From NCBI GenBank assembly GCA_001643675.2, contig LSRY02000058.1:62001-126000 (forward strand): a stretch of 64,000 nucleotides of DNA. The letters run 5' to 3'. Source of the DNA: Monocercomonoides exilis (Eukaryota; Preaxostyla; Oxymonadida; Polymastigidae). A program made the translations under genes and the position numbers. Shown piece by piece: positions 1 through 11,282 of this stretch (position 1 is its first letter; every line of letters starts with the position of its first letter). Below the pieces are notes generated by a model, which did no database searches, was not told the DNA's origin, and was given only the letters and a program-made list of their open reading frames with translations.

Positions 1-1133
1 AGCGCCTCCACAGCCAGAGGTGCCATCGCTTCTTCCAGCTTCCCCTGTTTCTCTTTGATTCTCTCCACAAACTTTCTGTGCGCTGTCGGATACCAGCCTT
101 TCTCCTCATTCCCATCACCTCCCTCTCTCCCTCCATCTTTGCCTCCATCTTCTTCTCCCTTTTCTTCTCCCTCTTCACCATTCCCATTTCCTTCCTCCAC
201 CTCTTCTCTCCCATCTAGCATCGCCAGAGCAATCGCTTCTGGAAATAGAACCACATCCTCCATCCTCAGCCCCGCAGCCAGCATTCCCTTCTCCACAATC
301 TCCCCCGCTTCACACAATGCAACCATTCGCCCCATCACTTCGTCTTCCAGCTTTACCACCACACGCATCGAATGCGGTGATAGTCATATCTGCAGCGACG
401 GGCCAAACAGGTTACAGATCGAGAGGAACGCATTCACATCTGCCGCTGCAAAGATCCGCTTGCTCCCCGACTTCGTGCCCACCGACGCTGCAAGCGAAGG
501 AAGCGGCGCCACCAGCGGAACCGAAAGCATCGCCGAAAGCGCCACATCGTATGCACACACAACACCCCCATACAGCACCCCCCGCCGAGCCACAACATAT
601 CCCCGCAGCGTCTGCAGTGCCCGTGGCGACAGCAGCCTGTGCCGCCCATACACCCCAGCTGCCTCTGGCACCACAATCCGCAGCCGCCTCTCGATATCGT
701 CCATCGCTCCTGCCGACGAGTATGATGCAGCCACTGCCGAGGCATCTGAATGGTCAATTGAAGTAGCTGATGAAGAAGATGATGGCTGATCATCTTCTGC
801 TGCCTTCTTCTCTTCACTTCTCCGCCTCCGGAATGGCGAAGTTGATCGGAGGGCTGCTCCAGTTGAAGAAGACGATGAAGACGATGAAGACGAAGGCGCC
901 GAGCGAAGAAAGAACTACTGTACTTCGAAGGAAACAAGAAGCTTTTTCAGACACCCCACCACGTCTGCAGGCAGCTCCATCGGTGACGCAAACGCAATAT
1001 CCATATTCGGATCAGAAAGATCAACCAGTAGAGAAAGCTCGCTGTTTTCAAGTGGAGGGAAAAGGATGGAAAAAAGTTTCTTCAGGTGAGGAGTTGAAAT
1101 GAGAAGAAAAAAGGGAAGAAGGAGCAAAATCAA
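1..1133 (-). pseudogene. IQCH-like gene, N-terminal part, cut by window edge, two in-frame stops
   Basis: On the minus strand one frame stays open from 1133 to the left edge apart from TAG at 915-917 and TGA at 384-386. It encodes DLSDPNMDIAFASP near the start, a serine-rich linker, then LRIVVPEA and KSGSKRIFAAADV. The last two are how I recognise IQCH (IQ motif-containing H), a ciliary/flagellar protein with an ATP-grasp-like core. The part after 384 contains an acidic insert (about 80-230). A related copy on the plus strand at 49704-52310 shares nucleotide similarity with 1-430 and carries the C-terminal IQCH motifs, which supports the family call. The stops may be nonsense mutations or lie in introns I could not resolve (a GTACAG donor sits just before the TAG). 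The gene is clearly more GC-rich than its surroundings. Family call moderate, pseudogene status uncertain. Confidence 0.5.
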
Positions 1134-1300
1134 TGAAAACTAAATTAATCGATTCGTCAAGCATCAAGCGAATTTATTGAGAGAAAAATGAAAAGAAATA
1201 TTTAGAAATGGAGTGTGCTGTAATTACTATTATTTGTTCATTCTGTTGGATTAAGGCAAAAAATCCACAGCTGCCTTGAGGCATCAGAAAATTTCACAAA

Positions 1301-1539
1301 ATGTTTGCCATTCCAACCTCAAAATCAAAAGTCTGTGAAGCTCCAATTCCAGATGAAAGAAACATTCGCTGGATTTGGGTAAGTTTTATTTCCTATCTTT
1401 ATTTTCCATTCGAAAAACAGACATTTTCATTTTCTGAATAAAACATCATTGTTCAACAAGTTTATTAGTTTCTTCTTCGTTTCCATTTTCATTTCTGGAT
1501 CAGATGCAAAACGCGAAGAAAATTAATCAGATAACGTGA
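1301..1539 (+). CDS. Possible small two-exon gene, unknown
   Basis: An ATG at 1301 opens 26 codons ending in RNIRWIW at a GTAAGT-type donor (1379). A T-rich stretch ends in CAG at 1503, and the phase-0 continuation adds 11 codons before TGA at 1537-1539. The donor and acceptor look like real intron ends in this window, but the product would be only 37 residues and I recognise nothing in it. It could instead be two exons of a longer gene whose other exons I missed. The remainder of 1134-2035 shows no other convincing coding signal. Confidence 0.2.
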
Positions 1540-2035
1540 ATGAAGAAGAGGATAATGAAGATAAAGAGGAAGAAGATGATGATTGATGGGATTAGAACTG
1601 AAATCGAAGGCACAGCTGCACGAAAACATAAAAGTCAATGAATTCCTTGGAGATGAAGATGAGAGTGGACGAGAATGAATGGAATGAGATGGATGTGTTG
1701 ATGCGACAATTTAGAAGAGGTGCAAAATTGTCGATGTTCATTGGAAGATGCTGATGTCGCTGGTGATGGTGAAGCTGCAATGGAACCTTTTACAATTTAA
1801 ATAAAAAAACCGATGTGAAATGCGAAAATAGAGAAGCGAAGCACTGCAATGAATTTGGAAGATGGCACATGAAGAATATTCGAATAAGTGAACAATTTTT
1901 AGTTAATTTGATTCCTAACTTGATCCTGAATTTGACAAACTTCGAATGATAATCATATTGTTTGCACATAATGGATAGAACTTCGAAGAATGAAACCTAG
2001 ATGTAACAGACCTTAGTGTTGTTTAATTGCCAAAA

Positions 2036-2991
2036 AGCACTCGATAATTGGAGAAATCTTCGATGACGTTCCTCATTTGCTTTCATTCGAAAACGGAATT
2101 GGAAACAATTAAGTCGCTTTCCAGGTTTGTCTGGCTCGAATTGAGAATCAGGTGAGCTAAAGAAAAAAATGGTGTTTGTTGGTCCGTTTTTCATTTTCTC
2201 CTTCCTTTTTTTCAACAAATATCCAGATTTCCATATTTCCAACTTCTTTCCTTGCCAAAAATACTTCTCCACTGCATTTCCTTTTTGAATGCTATATAAT
2301 TTTGATTGTTCCAACTTTTTCATTGAATTCCATCCATAAATCTTCATTCAATAAAATAACATTTGAATTTGTTTTCATCTCTTGTTCCAAATAAAAATCG
2401 TATATCTTGTGTAACTTCATTTGTCTCCAAATTGCTATATAATAACCTGCCCCATTCTCATCGTGTTGCACTCCAAAGCGGAGATTGGCCATTTCAACAA
2501 TAATTCATATTCCTGGCCTTTGGACAAGTTGCAGAAGGAAACATCTTCGCAATCAATAGAACAATAAAAATAACATGCATTACGTCTTTTGCGTTTTTAA
2601 TAAAATTGTTGTTTTCCCGTTGGCCATCCAATTACCAAATATCATCAGACAGAATTTCAAATCCAATGAAAATCTATCATTGCCAGCTGTCATCACAGGA
2701 AATTATATTTTCAATTAAACAGAAAATTTTAACTCAAAGATCTCTCATCCAGCCTGTTGTCATTCAGTTTCAAATATAATTAATCGATCAATTCATCCAT
2801 AACAACAAAGAGAAAAAACAAAGCGTTCTTTATCTTTGAATTGCAAATCGAAAATGTCAACACAAGATTTTACAGTTTGAATGAATTTGTATTTTAAAGC
2901 TTTTTTGAGTTTTTATTTTTCATTTATTTCTTCCATCCAAACCTGTATTCGTTCAATGTGAATGTCAAAATTTTGTTGTACTCTGAATACA
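2036..2991. repeat. Segmental duplication, copy A, upstream of family gene 1
   Basis: From about 2036 this DNA matches 32370-33334 almost colinearly up to and through the first intron of the downstream paralogues. Shared landmarks include GAAATCTTCGATGACG (2052 and 32387), the CTTTCCAGGTTTGTCTGG stretch and the ATTGCCAGCTGTCATCAC stretch. Divergence is a few percent with small indels. Both copies carry a similar minus-strand open frame of 80-116 codons; I regard it as chance or relic because it has no recognisable homologue. Each copy sits directly in front of a member of the acidic helical family, so the duplicated unit was promoter region plus gene. Confidence 0.8.
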
Positions 2992-4421
2992 ATGGATTTT
3001 CGTAAATGTAGGGACTAAACATATGTTGCAAATTCACTGGTTTGCAGTTATTGTATCGTTTGAATTCTTCTTAATTGCATTTCTTTTTTATTCTTTTTCA
3101 GAATTATTTTCTGATCTGGAAGATTTCAATGAGAATGAACAGAAACAGAAAATTGAAGAAATGAATGGATTATTGGAAGAAATGGATAAAGAAGAATTCA
3201 AATTAGTTTTCACGAAAGAACTGTTTGATAAAATAAACAAAATGATTGGAAAAAAGAAAATGTCTTTGAACAATGCCTTCCTTCTGTTAAAGCATGCTGG
3301 ATTTTGTCGAGCACTTTTTAAAATTCAGAATTATGATTTTAATGATTCTTCATTATCGGAAAGATTTGAGAAGATGATTATCGATGAAAACAAGAAGAAA
3401 AAGGAAAAGAATGAAGTGCGCTATCTTGATCTTTGTGAATGCTATTTTTTGCTCAACAAATTGTTTTCTTCAGAATTATTATCAATTTGCATTCCCGGTC
3501 TTCTGAAGGTTGCACTAAACAAAGAGAAAAGCGAGGAGACTCAAAAAGAAGTGGAACTGGCTTTGTTGGCAATGGGCGTTATTGAAATAGATCAGGTTTG
3601 AACGACATTTTTATCAATTATTAACATTCATTGGCTTTAATGTGTATGTTCAACAGAAAATTGAAAAAGATCTGTATTTGAATGAGATGAAAGAAATCAT
3701 CATATATCATCAGGAACATCACAATCTGACACGACTTGCTTATCAGTCTGCTTGGCAGTTTTTGATGAACAGATTTGATAATGATAATAGTTTGGAAGCT
3801 GTAATTGTGAATGAGCTGCATTTTGTGAGAGAGGCAATAAAGGAACTGGAAGAGCTGATGAAATGTGTGGATTGGAAAAAGAAAAAAGAAGAGGAAAAAG
3901 GAAAGGAAACGAAAGCACTCACTATTATTTGGAGATGGATAGATACCTTAGGTATTTTCTTCGACTTATGCTCATCGAGGAATGAAGAGTATTCTGTGCT
4001 TGTCGAAAGCATTGTGCAGGCATTTCGAGCAGCGAAGGATAAAAATAGAGAAATAGGCAAGGAATGCTTTTATATATTTGAATCCTTAGCAGAGAATGAA
4101 GCTATAAAAATTGAAGATTTGATAGAAAGCGGAGCTGTTAGCCTCGTTTTGGAGGAAATTCTTCGACCAACAATGGATGACGAAATGACATGCGATTGCT
4201 TGGTATTATTTGTCACATTATCAAGTCGATTGAAAGAAGAAAAGGATGATGAAAAGGAAGAAGAGAAAAGAAAAATAACAAAAAGGAAAATGTTTGAAAA
4301 GTTAGAAGAAGAAGGATACGAAGATATCATTGTAAGCTTTCATGAACCATTTGATTTTCTAGAACAAAAATTTTATTATGAATTATCGTTGGATATTTCT
4401 GATTATTTTGTGAATATTTGA
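2992..4421 (+). CDS. Acidic helical-repeat family protein, paralogue 1
   Basis: Proposed structure: exons 2992-3001, 3102-3595 and 3657-4421 (423 codons, 422 residues). Exon 1 is a 10-nt microexon coding MDF plus one base; introns of 100 nt (GTAAAT...CAG) and 61 nt (GTTTGA...CAG) keep the frame. The protein is lysine/glutamate-rich and all helical in appearance, with a KKKKEKNE-type charged linker near residue 115 and another near 250. It ends in MEEEGYED-like, FDFLEQKFYYELSLDISDY and VNI motifs shared with two other genes in this window. The helical spacing suggests an ARM/HEAT-like alpha solenoid, but this is inference. I remember the family as highly expanded in Monocercomonoides; no function is known to me. 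No signal peptide or membrane segment after splicing. The microexon start is supported by its exact conservation in paralogue 3. Confidence 0.75.
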
Positions 4422-5133
4422 GGAGATTGGATGCAGTTCATTTTGTAGCTCAAATAATATTGATCTTTTTTTCATCATTTCGTATTATTGTGGGGGAAAA
4501 AATATAATTTGTAACCTTTTTAATAAATCTTATTAATTGTTTCCACTTCATTTTGATGAAATGAATAAATAAAGAAATAATTAAAAAATAATACTTTTTC
4601 TTTCTTTATTCGTAAATTTACCAAAAATAATTTGTCTGCAAAGCTGTATCATGAGAAAAAAACAGATACAAACAGATTCACACAATGTTATAAACGGCGT
4701 CATTTCTGATCTTTGAAACAACTTAACTTTCAACCAGCATCTTTGCGTGTTTTTCTTTTGCACTGCATGTAATTTCAGTTCTCAGAAAAAGAGAAATCCT
4801 AATTCTGTGAACAAATTTGAAGATTTTAAAGATGAATGTGAATTGGACATAGATCTGTATCGAATTATTTTGTTTAAGTCAATAAAAAGTATTATATTTA
4901 CAAATTATTAACTGTTGTAATTTGTAAAAGATGATATCTCGTGGAATGAAGCAAAAAAATAATGTTAAAAAAAATTAACAGAAAAGAAAATTATCAAATT
5001 CCCATAATATTTTCTTTTATTGAGTTAAGTTTAAAAGTCAATTTATTGATTTTGTGGAGTTTGAAGCGATTTTTCAATGCAATTATTGAAGAAAAGGTAA
5101 AAATCTTTTTGTTGAAATTGGAAAGTCAAAACA
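4422..5133. other. AT-rich spacer, no gene seen
   Basis: Downstream of paralogue 1. An AATAAA-like signal lies near 4519-4525. Only short open frames without family resemblance occur. Confidence 0.6.
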
Positions 5134-5500
5134 AATACAGATATCGCACAAAATACAGGACAAGATCGATTTCACAATAACCGCAAGAGGAATAATTCTG
5201 ATAATTTTCCTCAAAATATATCTCATTTTTAGTAACTCATTTAATATTCAAAACCTTCAAAATAGCTTCATTTGTGCTCAGAGTTAATTATATATAAAAT
5301 CTCAGAGAAACTCAAAATCCTATTTCTCCGAAATTTCAAAAATTGATATTTCTGAGCACAAATGAAGCTGTTTTGATAGTTTCGTGTATCAAATGAGTTT
5401 GTATTGATGAGATATATTTTGAGGAAAATTGTCAGAATTATCACTCTTGCAGTTATTGAGAAATCGATCTTGTCCGGTATTTTGTGCGATATCTGTATTC
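5134..5500. repeat. Inverted-repeat (hairpin) element
   Basis: Two arms of about 150 bp, 5134-5286 and 5350-5500, are inverted copies with scattered mismatches. The arms begin with AATACAGATATCGCACAAAA on each strand and meet at a short AT-rich loop. It contains no open frame of note. The structure is that of a foldback MITE or a decayed transposon end pair. Confidence 0.75.
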
Positions 5501-5703
5501 TTTAATCTATTTTTATTCATTCTGAATCAAGAAATGCGCGATATATCCGCTTTCACAAAATAACATAATTATCAAAATGGGCTTAAGAAAAAATTCAAGT
5601 TGACAAATACATATGCAATCGAAGGTTTACAAATATTTATTAATGTTAAAAATTATAATCGAATTCATTATTTTTCTGTCTGAAAATTTTTTGTGTTATT
5701 ATA

Positions 5704-6154
5704 CAGTCTAACCGGATATAATCACATCGAATATAATCACATTCGTTTATTATCACATTTTTCGATACACAAACATTTTTGGCATATTTTTCATTCTTTT
5801 CCCATCACATTTTGTCACAGGGCTGAATAAACACAATCACCTTTTTTTTCATTATGTGTGGATTTTTCATTGAAAAATCGATTTTTTGATCAAAAATTCC
5901 TATTTTTCAATTTTTCAAAAGAGTGTTCAAATTAAATTTAATAATGTGCATAAATGATAAAAATTGTTTTCGCAAGTGAAAAAAACCTGTTGTTGTGAAT
6001 GATTTTCAAAAATGGAAAAATTGACCCAAAGTTCATTAATTTATAAATAAATATTTGTTTTTTTCGGTGAAATTTGACATAGGAAATAATCACAATCGGA
6101 TATAGATACAATAAGTTATGCATAAACCGATATGATTATATCTGATTTGGACTG
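5704..6154. mobile_element. MITE-like element (family 1), TA target site
   Basis: The left end reads CAGTCTAACCGGATATAATC and the right end is its imperfect inverse (CAGTCCAAATCAGATATAAT on the minus strand). Both are flanked by TA (5702-5703 and 6155-6156). CAGT termini plus TA duplication are typical of pogo/Tigger and related Tc1-mariner elements. The 451-bp interior has no coding capacity. The same sequence family makes up most of the inverted-repeat arms at 45913-46425 and 47117-47629. It lies 60 bp from a dead pogo-type transposase, a possible source of mobilising activity. Confidence 0.7.
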
Positions 6155-6198
6155 TATTGGATAGGCACGCTTCAAGGTATAATATCAACCTTTTGAAA

Positions 6199-7172
6199 AT
6201 ATTTTCAACAGCGAAAGTTGATGTTGTCAGATTGCCTTCACATACATAACACATTCTTCAGCCATTGGATTTTGGCCCAAACACAGAATTGAAAAAACAA
6301 TTGAAACATATGAAAAATTAGCCAACCATTAGAAAAATGCAAGTCCAATTCCTCCCTTTTGTTGAGTCAATCACAAAATGTGCGAACATGGCATTGGTAC
6401 CCATGACAATCAAACACCGATTCTTTGAAGTAGGAATAACCTCTGTAACTTTTCAATGTGTTCAAAACAAAACGATCCGAGAATTGCCTCCAGGAATGAA
6501 AAAGATTGCTCAAAGAAATAGATGGAGCATTTCAGGGAATTTCATGACAACAGATCTCGTAATTCAAGAATTGGAAGAATATGAGAAAGCAAGAAAAAAT
6601 GATGAAAAAACACAACAAAAGCTGAGTATTTTGCAACTGAAATACAAAAAATTGAAACCATTTTTGAATTAGAAACGAAGGAAAGGCTTTGTTATTTCTG
6701 ATGTATCAATAAGTGATATTGATTCTTAGAATTTTGAAGTTGTAAAGAAAATGGAAAAATACGATTCAGGTTTATCAGAATATAGATCTGATGAATCAGA
6801 TTCTCAAGCTTGTGAAGATTCAGTGATTTCAATCCCAATATTTTTATCATTGAATCAAAAGAATCAATCTGAAATCCAATTTTTTGAGACAAAAAAAAGA
6901 AAAAAGAAGAAAAAGAAGAGAGCAGAAAAGAAGCTGTGTTGACGAAGGATTGTGCATCACTTTTATCCCATGGCTCTGAATCAGAAAATGAATCAGATCT
7001 TTTGACAGTGAAAAAGTTTCAAATAAAAAGAAAAAGTGATGATTGTGACTTTGATTATGAAAAAGAAAAAGCAGACTCTGCTTCTTCGGAGGAACTTGAT
7101 GACCTTCCAAAAATTAATGGAACACGTTCATTGAGAGAAAGCAAATTTCGCAACGATCATTTTTTCAGCTGA
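6199..7172 (+). pseudogene. Relic of a pogo/jerky-type transposase
   Basis: From 6214 the frame reads VVRLPSHT, then a stop (6247-6249), then HILQPLDFGP. This is the classical end of the DDE domain in pogo, Tigger and jerky transposases (LPPHTTHLLQPLD). A further open stretch (ATG 6337 to 6672) continues with EVGITSV, the usual 'GI' region after that motif, and a coiled tail with QKLSILQLKYKKLK. That tail resembles the C-terminal coil of the intact transposase at 24332-26213. Lysine- and serine-rich fragments at 6751-6942 and 6936-7172 look like the remaining tail in shifted frames. The N-terminal DNA-binding region and the first two acidic residues are not visible, so it is truncated and dead. 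Confidence 0.65.
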
Positions 7173-8365
7173 GTGCAAAAATTGAAATCGGGGGATAATT
7201 TTTCAAATACTCCAAAATAATTATTATTTCGAAAAGAAATATTGATTAATTTGATTGAACGAAATATCATTAATGAAATATTCATCATTTCAAAGAGTTA
7301 ATTTTTTACAAAAGACAAGCAAATTGATAAATGCCAATCAAACGAATTGAAAACAAATAACAACAGAGCGATAACGAAATATAAGAAAATAGTTATTTTC
7401 CACACTCTTTATATTTTTGATGTTTTCGAATTTCACTTTCACAGACACGAAAACTCTTGAAAATGATGAAATCTCCAAATGCATTCATCTTCCTATCCAC
7501 CTCTCTGATCAACATTCTCCCATCTCTATTGAAACTCCACTCATTCTAATTTTGAACATCCAGCCTTTATCAACTCTTTATGTGATGTCTCTCTCTCTTT
7601 CATTTTCTCATCCCCTTCCTGATTTCCATAACTTTTGAATAATATGAACTCCTGCTTCAAAGAATCGCTTCTTTTCCTTTTTGTTCGAAATATTGTCTCC
7701 TTCCCTTCTCATGCTATTTATTCTTTGGATTGTCGCATTTCCAAGTGTTCCTCTCCAAGCTCCACATTCCTCATTTTCATTCACCAGGAAGTGATCTCTC
7801 AAATACAGATCTTCAATTTTATTGATTTCTATTTTCAATATCCAAAAGATCATTTTGAATGATGTGAAATAAAACAAGCGCGTGAATGTGTTGAATACAT
7901 AAAACGAAATAATGAACTTTATCTCTCGTTCAAGTGTGACACTTTTTGTTGAAATTATTATTTATTATGCAGATGCAAAACATCAAAAACCATTTCACAC
8001 AGACAATATCATTTTTTTAAAATTTGAGGTGAAACAAAAGAAATTTCAAAAAAAAAGAAGTTCAAAATTTGAGAACTATCGGACTATCTTTCTATTTGTT
8101 TTTGAATATCAAAGTGATCCTTCTTTATGTGCATATCAAATTCATTGAACAAAGAAATTGATTGTTTTAACTCATCTGACATAAATTTCTTGTATTTCCT
8201 AATTCACTGCACCTTATGAACTTATCGCAGAAACGCCTTCTGTTGCAACTATTTCAAATATGCTCTGTGGTTTGTAACGTTTAATATCAAATGAAAAATA
8301 ATTTGAAATTTCGTTTCGAGATTTTGATTCTATTTAGTTAACACAACAATGGTTTTCTATAAATA
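7173..8365. other. No gene recognised
   Basis: T/C-rich stretches give open frames of up to 89 codons (7608-7877 minus, 7417-7638 plus, 7912-8148 plus). They have no motif, no plausible introns and opposing overlaps, so I do not call genes. Confidence 0.5.
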
Positions 8366-8640
8366 TATGGTGCAAAATATTTTTTTTCAGGCATTTTCAT
8401 TGAAAAATTATGCACTTTTGATAAGCTTTTTCATGTTCAGAAAATTTTATAAAAATTGGTTCATTTTTTCACATTGATGGAATGTCACAATTCTTTTCGT
8501 AATTACATCAATGATGGCTATTTGCAGATAAGAAAAACCAATTTATTTTGAAATCTGAGGAAGCAAAATATAGTTATGAGTGAATAGATTTTTTTATTCT
8601 TTGTGCATAAAAAGCTTGAAAGTCTGTATTTTCCCCCATA
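8366..8640 (+). mobile_element. MITE-like element (family 2), copy 1
   Basis: About 275 bp starting TATGGTGCAAAATAT and ending AAAGCTTGAAAGTCTGTATT followed by a C-tract and ATA. The two ends are imperfect inverted repeats of each other. Related copies lie at 45557-45830 (+), 46830-47102 (-) and 47999-48270 (+). It has no coding capacity. It differs from the other copies by scattered substitutions and small gaps, so it is an older insertion. Confidence 0.65.
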
Positions 8641-9662
8641 TGCTTTCTCATCAATGAATATTTGAGTTTGTTTGTCTTGTACTTGTCAGGTTGAATAGAA
8701 AAAGAAATTATTCCCTTTATTTGAGTTTTCATTTTTGATTGTTTCCCATAACAATATTCTTTTTTTTTTTTTAATATAGAATAAAAAATAGATGCTTCAT
8801 TTAATATGAAAATAAGAGATTTAAGAAGTTTCTCTCAGGTTTCTTTTCAGTTTTTTTTTTCATAAATAATGTTGTTTTCATTCATCTTTTCAATTAGCTT
8901 CTGATCATAAGGAAACAAAACATTAGTTATAAATAACGCAAAACATTTACTTTTGATTAGTAATTTAAGAGTTTCTAAATTTAAGTAATTTTTGTGACTG
9001 GTTTTTGGATAATTAATAATTGTTCTTCAAGCTTTTAAAGAACGCAAATTGATAAATCGTTAATATTATTTACTGGTCTTAAAAACTGGTTTTCTGTTAT
9101 GAAGAAATGAGTTCTCTAGATTGATTCTGAACTTTTCGAATGAGATAAATTGATAATCACGGAAAAAAATCAATAAAAAATAATTAATATTTACAACGAG
9201 AACGATTTATCCATTTTTCCAAGGAAAATTATTTTGAAGTGTAAAAACATCATAATCCACTTATTATTTTCATTAAATATTTATTTTCATCAATGGATTA
9301 TTGTCGAGGAAGAAAAAAATATTTGATGTGCGGTTTGATAATAAGGTGCGTGTTTTTCACACAATCATTATACTAACAGAAAAAATCAGTTTTTGGTCAT
9401 ATTTTTTGAAATAGATCGGAAAATACTAATTTCAGCATCTTTCATTGTTATTCAAATGATTTAATCTTTTAAAGAAGAAGAAATATTTAGCTAATTTATA
9501 ACCATTTTCGGTTCAGAATTATTTTTTTAATAAAAAAATAAGAGGATGATAATGCATTTCGCTGATGAATATTATTCTCTCACTTATTTAAATAATTGAA
9601 AAATATTTTTATTTAAAACAAAAAAAAAAAAAAACCATATTTTAACATTGCGAAGAAAAAAA
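8641..9662. other. AT-rich spacer, nothing recognised
   Basis: Homopolymer runs of A and T and no open frame worth reporting. The last ~100 bp presumably contain the promoter of the YIPF gene. Confidence 0.6.
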
Positions 9663-10922
9663 ATGTCATCGGCGGTATGTTATAACTTATTTTTGTATTA
9701 TTGGTTGATAAAATCGTTTAGGATGAATATTTTGATATCCCAAGACTTCCAGATGAAGCATCATTTCCAACTTTTGTAGGAGCTGGTTTGATAAAATGAT
9801 TTCTATTATATCTTTTTCCTTGAAAGTTCAAATTAATCTTTGAAAAATTTTCAGTTTCTCCTTTTGCACAGCAACAAGGTATAAAAAATCATATGGTTTA
9901 AAATTTTAGCGTTGTAAACCTATCATTTTTTTCATAGAAGATCCTGTTAATCAATCATCCAAATCACCTGCAGCGTCTTCTACTCCTTTAAGCAATGCAA
10001 TTCCAGAAGGTCAACAGGAAGAAGCAAATTTGAGTTCTGCACTCGAAGAGGGCAGAGCAGATTCTCCGAGTTCATCAATATTTTCTGTGGATTATTGGCA
10101 ATTTTATTTTAATGTTACGACTGCTCAAGTTGGTTCCAGAATTAAAGCTTCATTTATGCCACAAACATCTGAACTTGAAAGGCTGTTTTCAACTTCTCCA
10201 GTGGATTTGTTTGTTTTTTTTTGATTGCTTTCTTAAACAGTTTTACAAGTCTAATGTTAGATATGGACCTTTTTGGATAACAATTACAATTGTTTTCTTA
10301 TACTCAATAATTGGGTATTTTTCTTCATCTGAGGCTTCATCTGGAGTTGTTGTTTGTTATTTTATACATATTTGCTGTTCTATTTCACCAATCAAACAAT
10401 TTTTGTATAATTTTATCATGCAATTCTTTTTTAATCAGATTGCAAAAGCATCAACACTGTTTTTGACTATGCTCTATCTTGTCCCGCTGCTTCAAACAAG
10501 TTTTCTTTTTGTATTGCGAGTTATGAAAAGGACAAACGTGTGCAATTTCAATCTTCAAGATAGTATTTTGTTCATCTTTTCTTTTCTATACAAAAAAATT
10601 TTTTTTGAAGAATGATCCTGCAAACAGCCGCTACACGAAATTATCGTTTTTACAGTTGTTCTTAACACTCATATCTTATTTTGGATATACTCTTTCTCCT
10701 TACATCTTCTCTGCAATTCTGTCTTCATTTCCTCTCTCTGCATGGCACTGGATCGTTAATGTGGCTGCTGCTTTGCTATCGAGCATTGTTTATTTTGTAA
10801 ACTCTCAAACATTCTTTGAAGCCTGGCTTGACGGATTGTTTTTGGGTTTTGCAAAATACAGTATATTTGCGTTTCATGCAATAATATCAATCTGCGCTGT
10901 ACTGATAATCCTTCACTCTTGA
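9663..10922 (+). CDS. Yip1-domain Golgi membrane protein, YIPF1/YIPF2 type
   Basis: Seven exons: 9663-9674, 9722-9785, 9855-9878, 9938-10208, 10261-10351, 10439-10519, 10611-10922; 855 nt, 284 residues, frame preserved at every junction. The N-terminal cytosolic half is polar (DEYFDIPRLPDEASFPTF, then Ser-rich). The signature is YWQFYFNVTTAQVGSRIKAS followed across an intron by DLYGPFWITIT, matching the YIPF1/2 pattern of 'YYQxFFDVxTxQVxxRI...DLYGPFWI'. About five hydrophobic segments follow, with LYLVPLL and a YSIFAFHAII-like last helix. Yip1 family proteins bind Rab GTPases and act in ER-Golgi and intra-Golgi traffic. The length matches the family (about 300). Exon 1 codes only four residues (MSSA), so this start is inferred from the splice pattern. 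Confidence 0.85.
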
Positions 10923-11282
10923 AAAATTTCTTTTATTTTTTATTTTCATTTCAAAAGACATAAGCATTCATTTCGTTTGTAGAGTAACTGCGTATGAAAA
11001 GATCTTTGTGAATTTTTTTTCAGTCAATAATTTCTTTTATTATTATTATTTAATTGATCAAATGGGATCTATTTTTTCGACTATTTCTTGAATGAATTGA
11101 ACATAATTGTAAACAACTAAAATTTCTTCTTCTTCTTCTTCTTCTTTTTGTAACATTATCCCCTTACAAATATCAGTATTTTGCAAAAAAGCTGAAAAGA
11201 AGAATATGTTTTTATTTTTGCGAATGCAACACTCCTGCACCAAAACGAAAGCTATCAGAAAAAAACTTAATTTTTCATATAT
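10923..11282. other. Spacer, no gene seen
   Basis: AT-rich with a short CTT repeat around 11127-11145. It separates the YIPF gene from the next gene on the same strand. Confidence 0.6.

Noticed and set aside
55-937. Long overlapping frames on both strands (244, 149, 167 codons) at the left edge
   Set aside because: They are shadows of the GC-rich IQCH-like frame on the minus strand and show only repetitive Ser/Pro/His/Arg composition.
2036-2347. Minus-strand 116-codon frame shared with 32364-32606
   Set aside because: It is conserved only because the DNA is duplicated. Differences fall without codon preference and one copy is shorter, so coding status is not supported.
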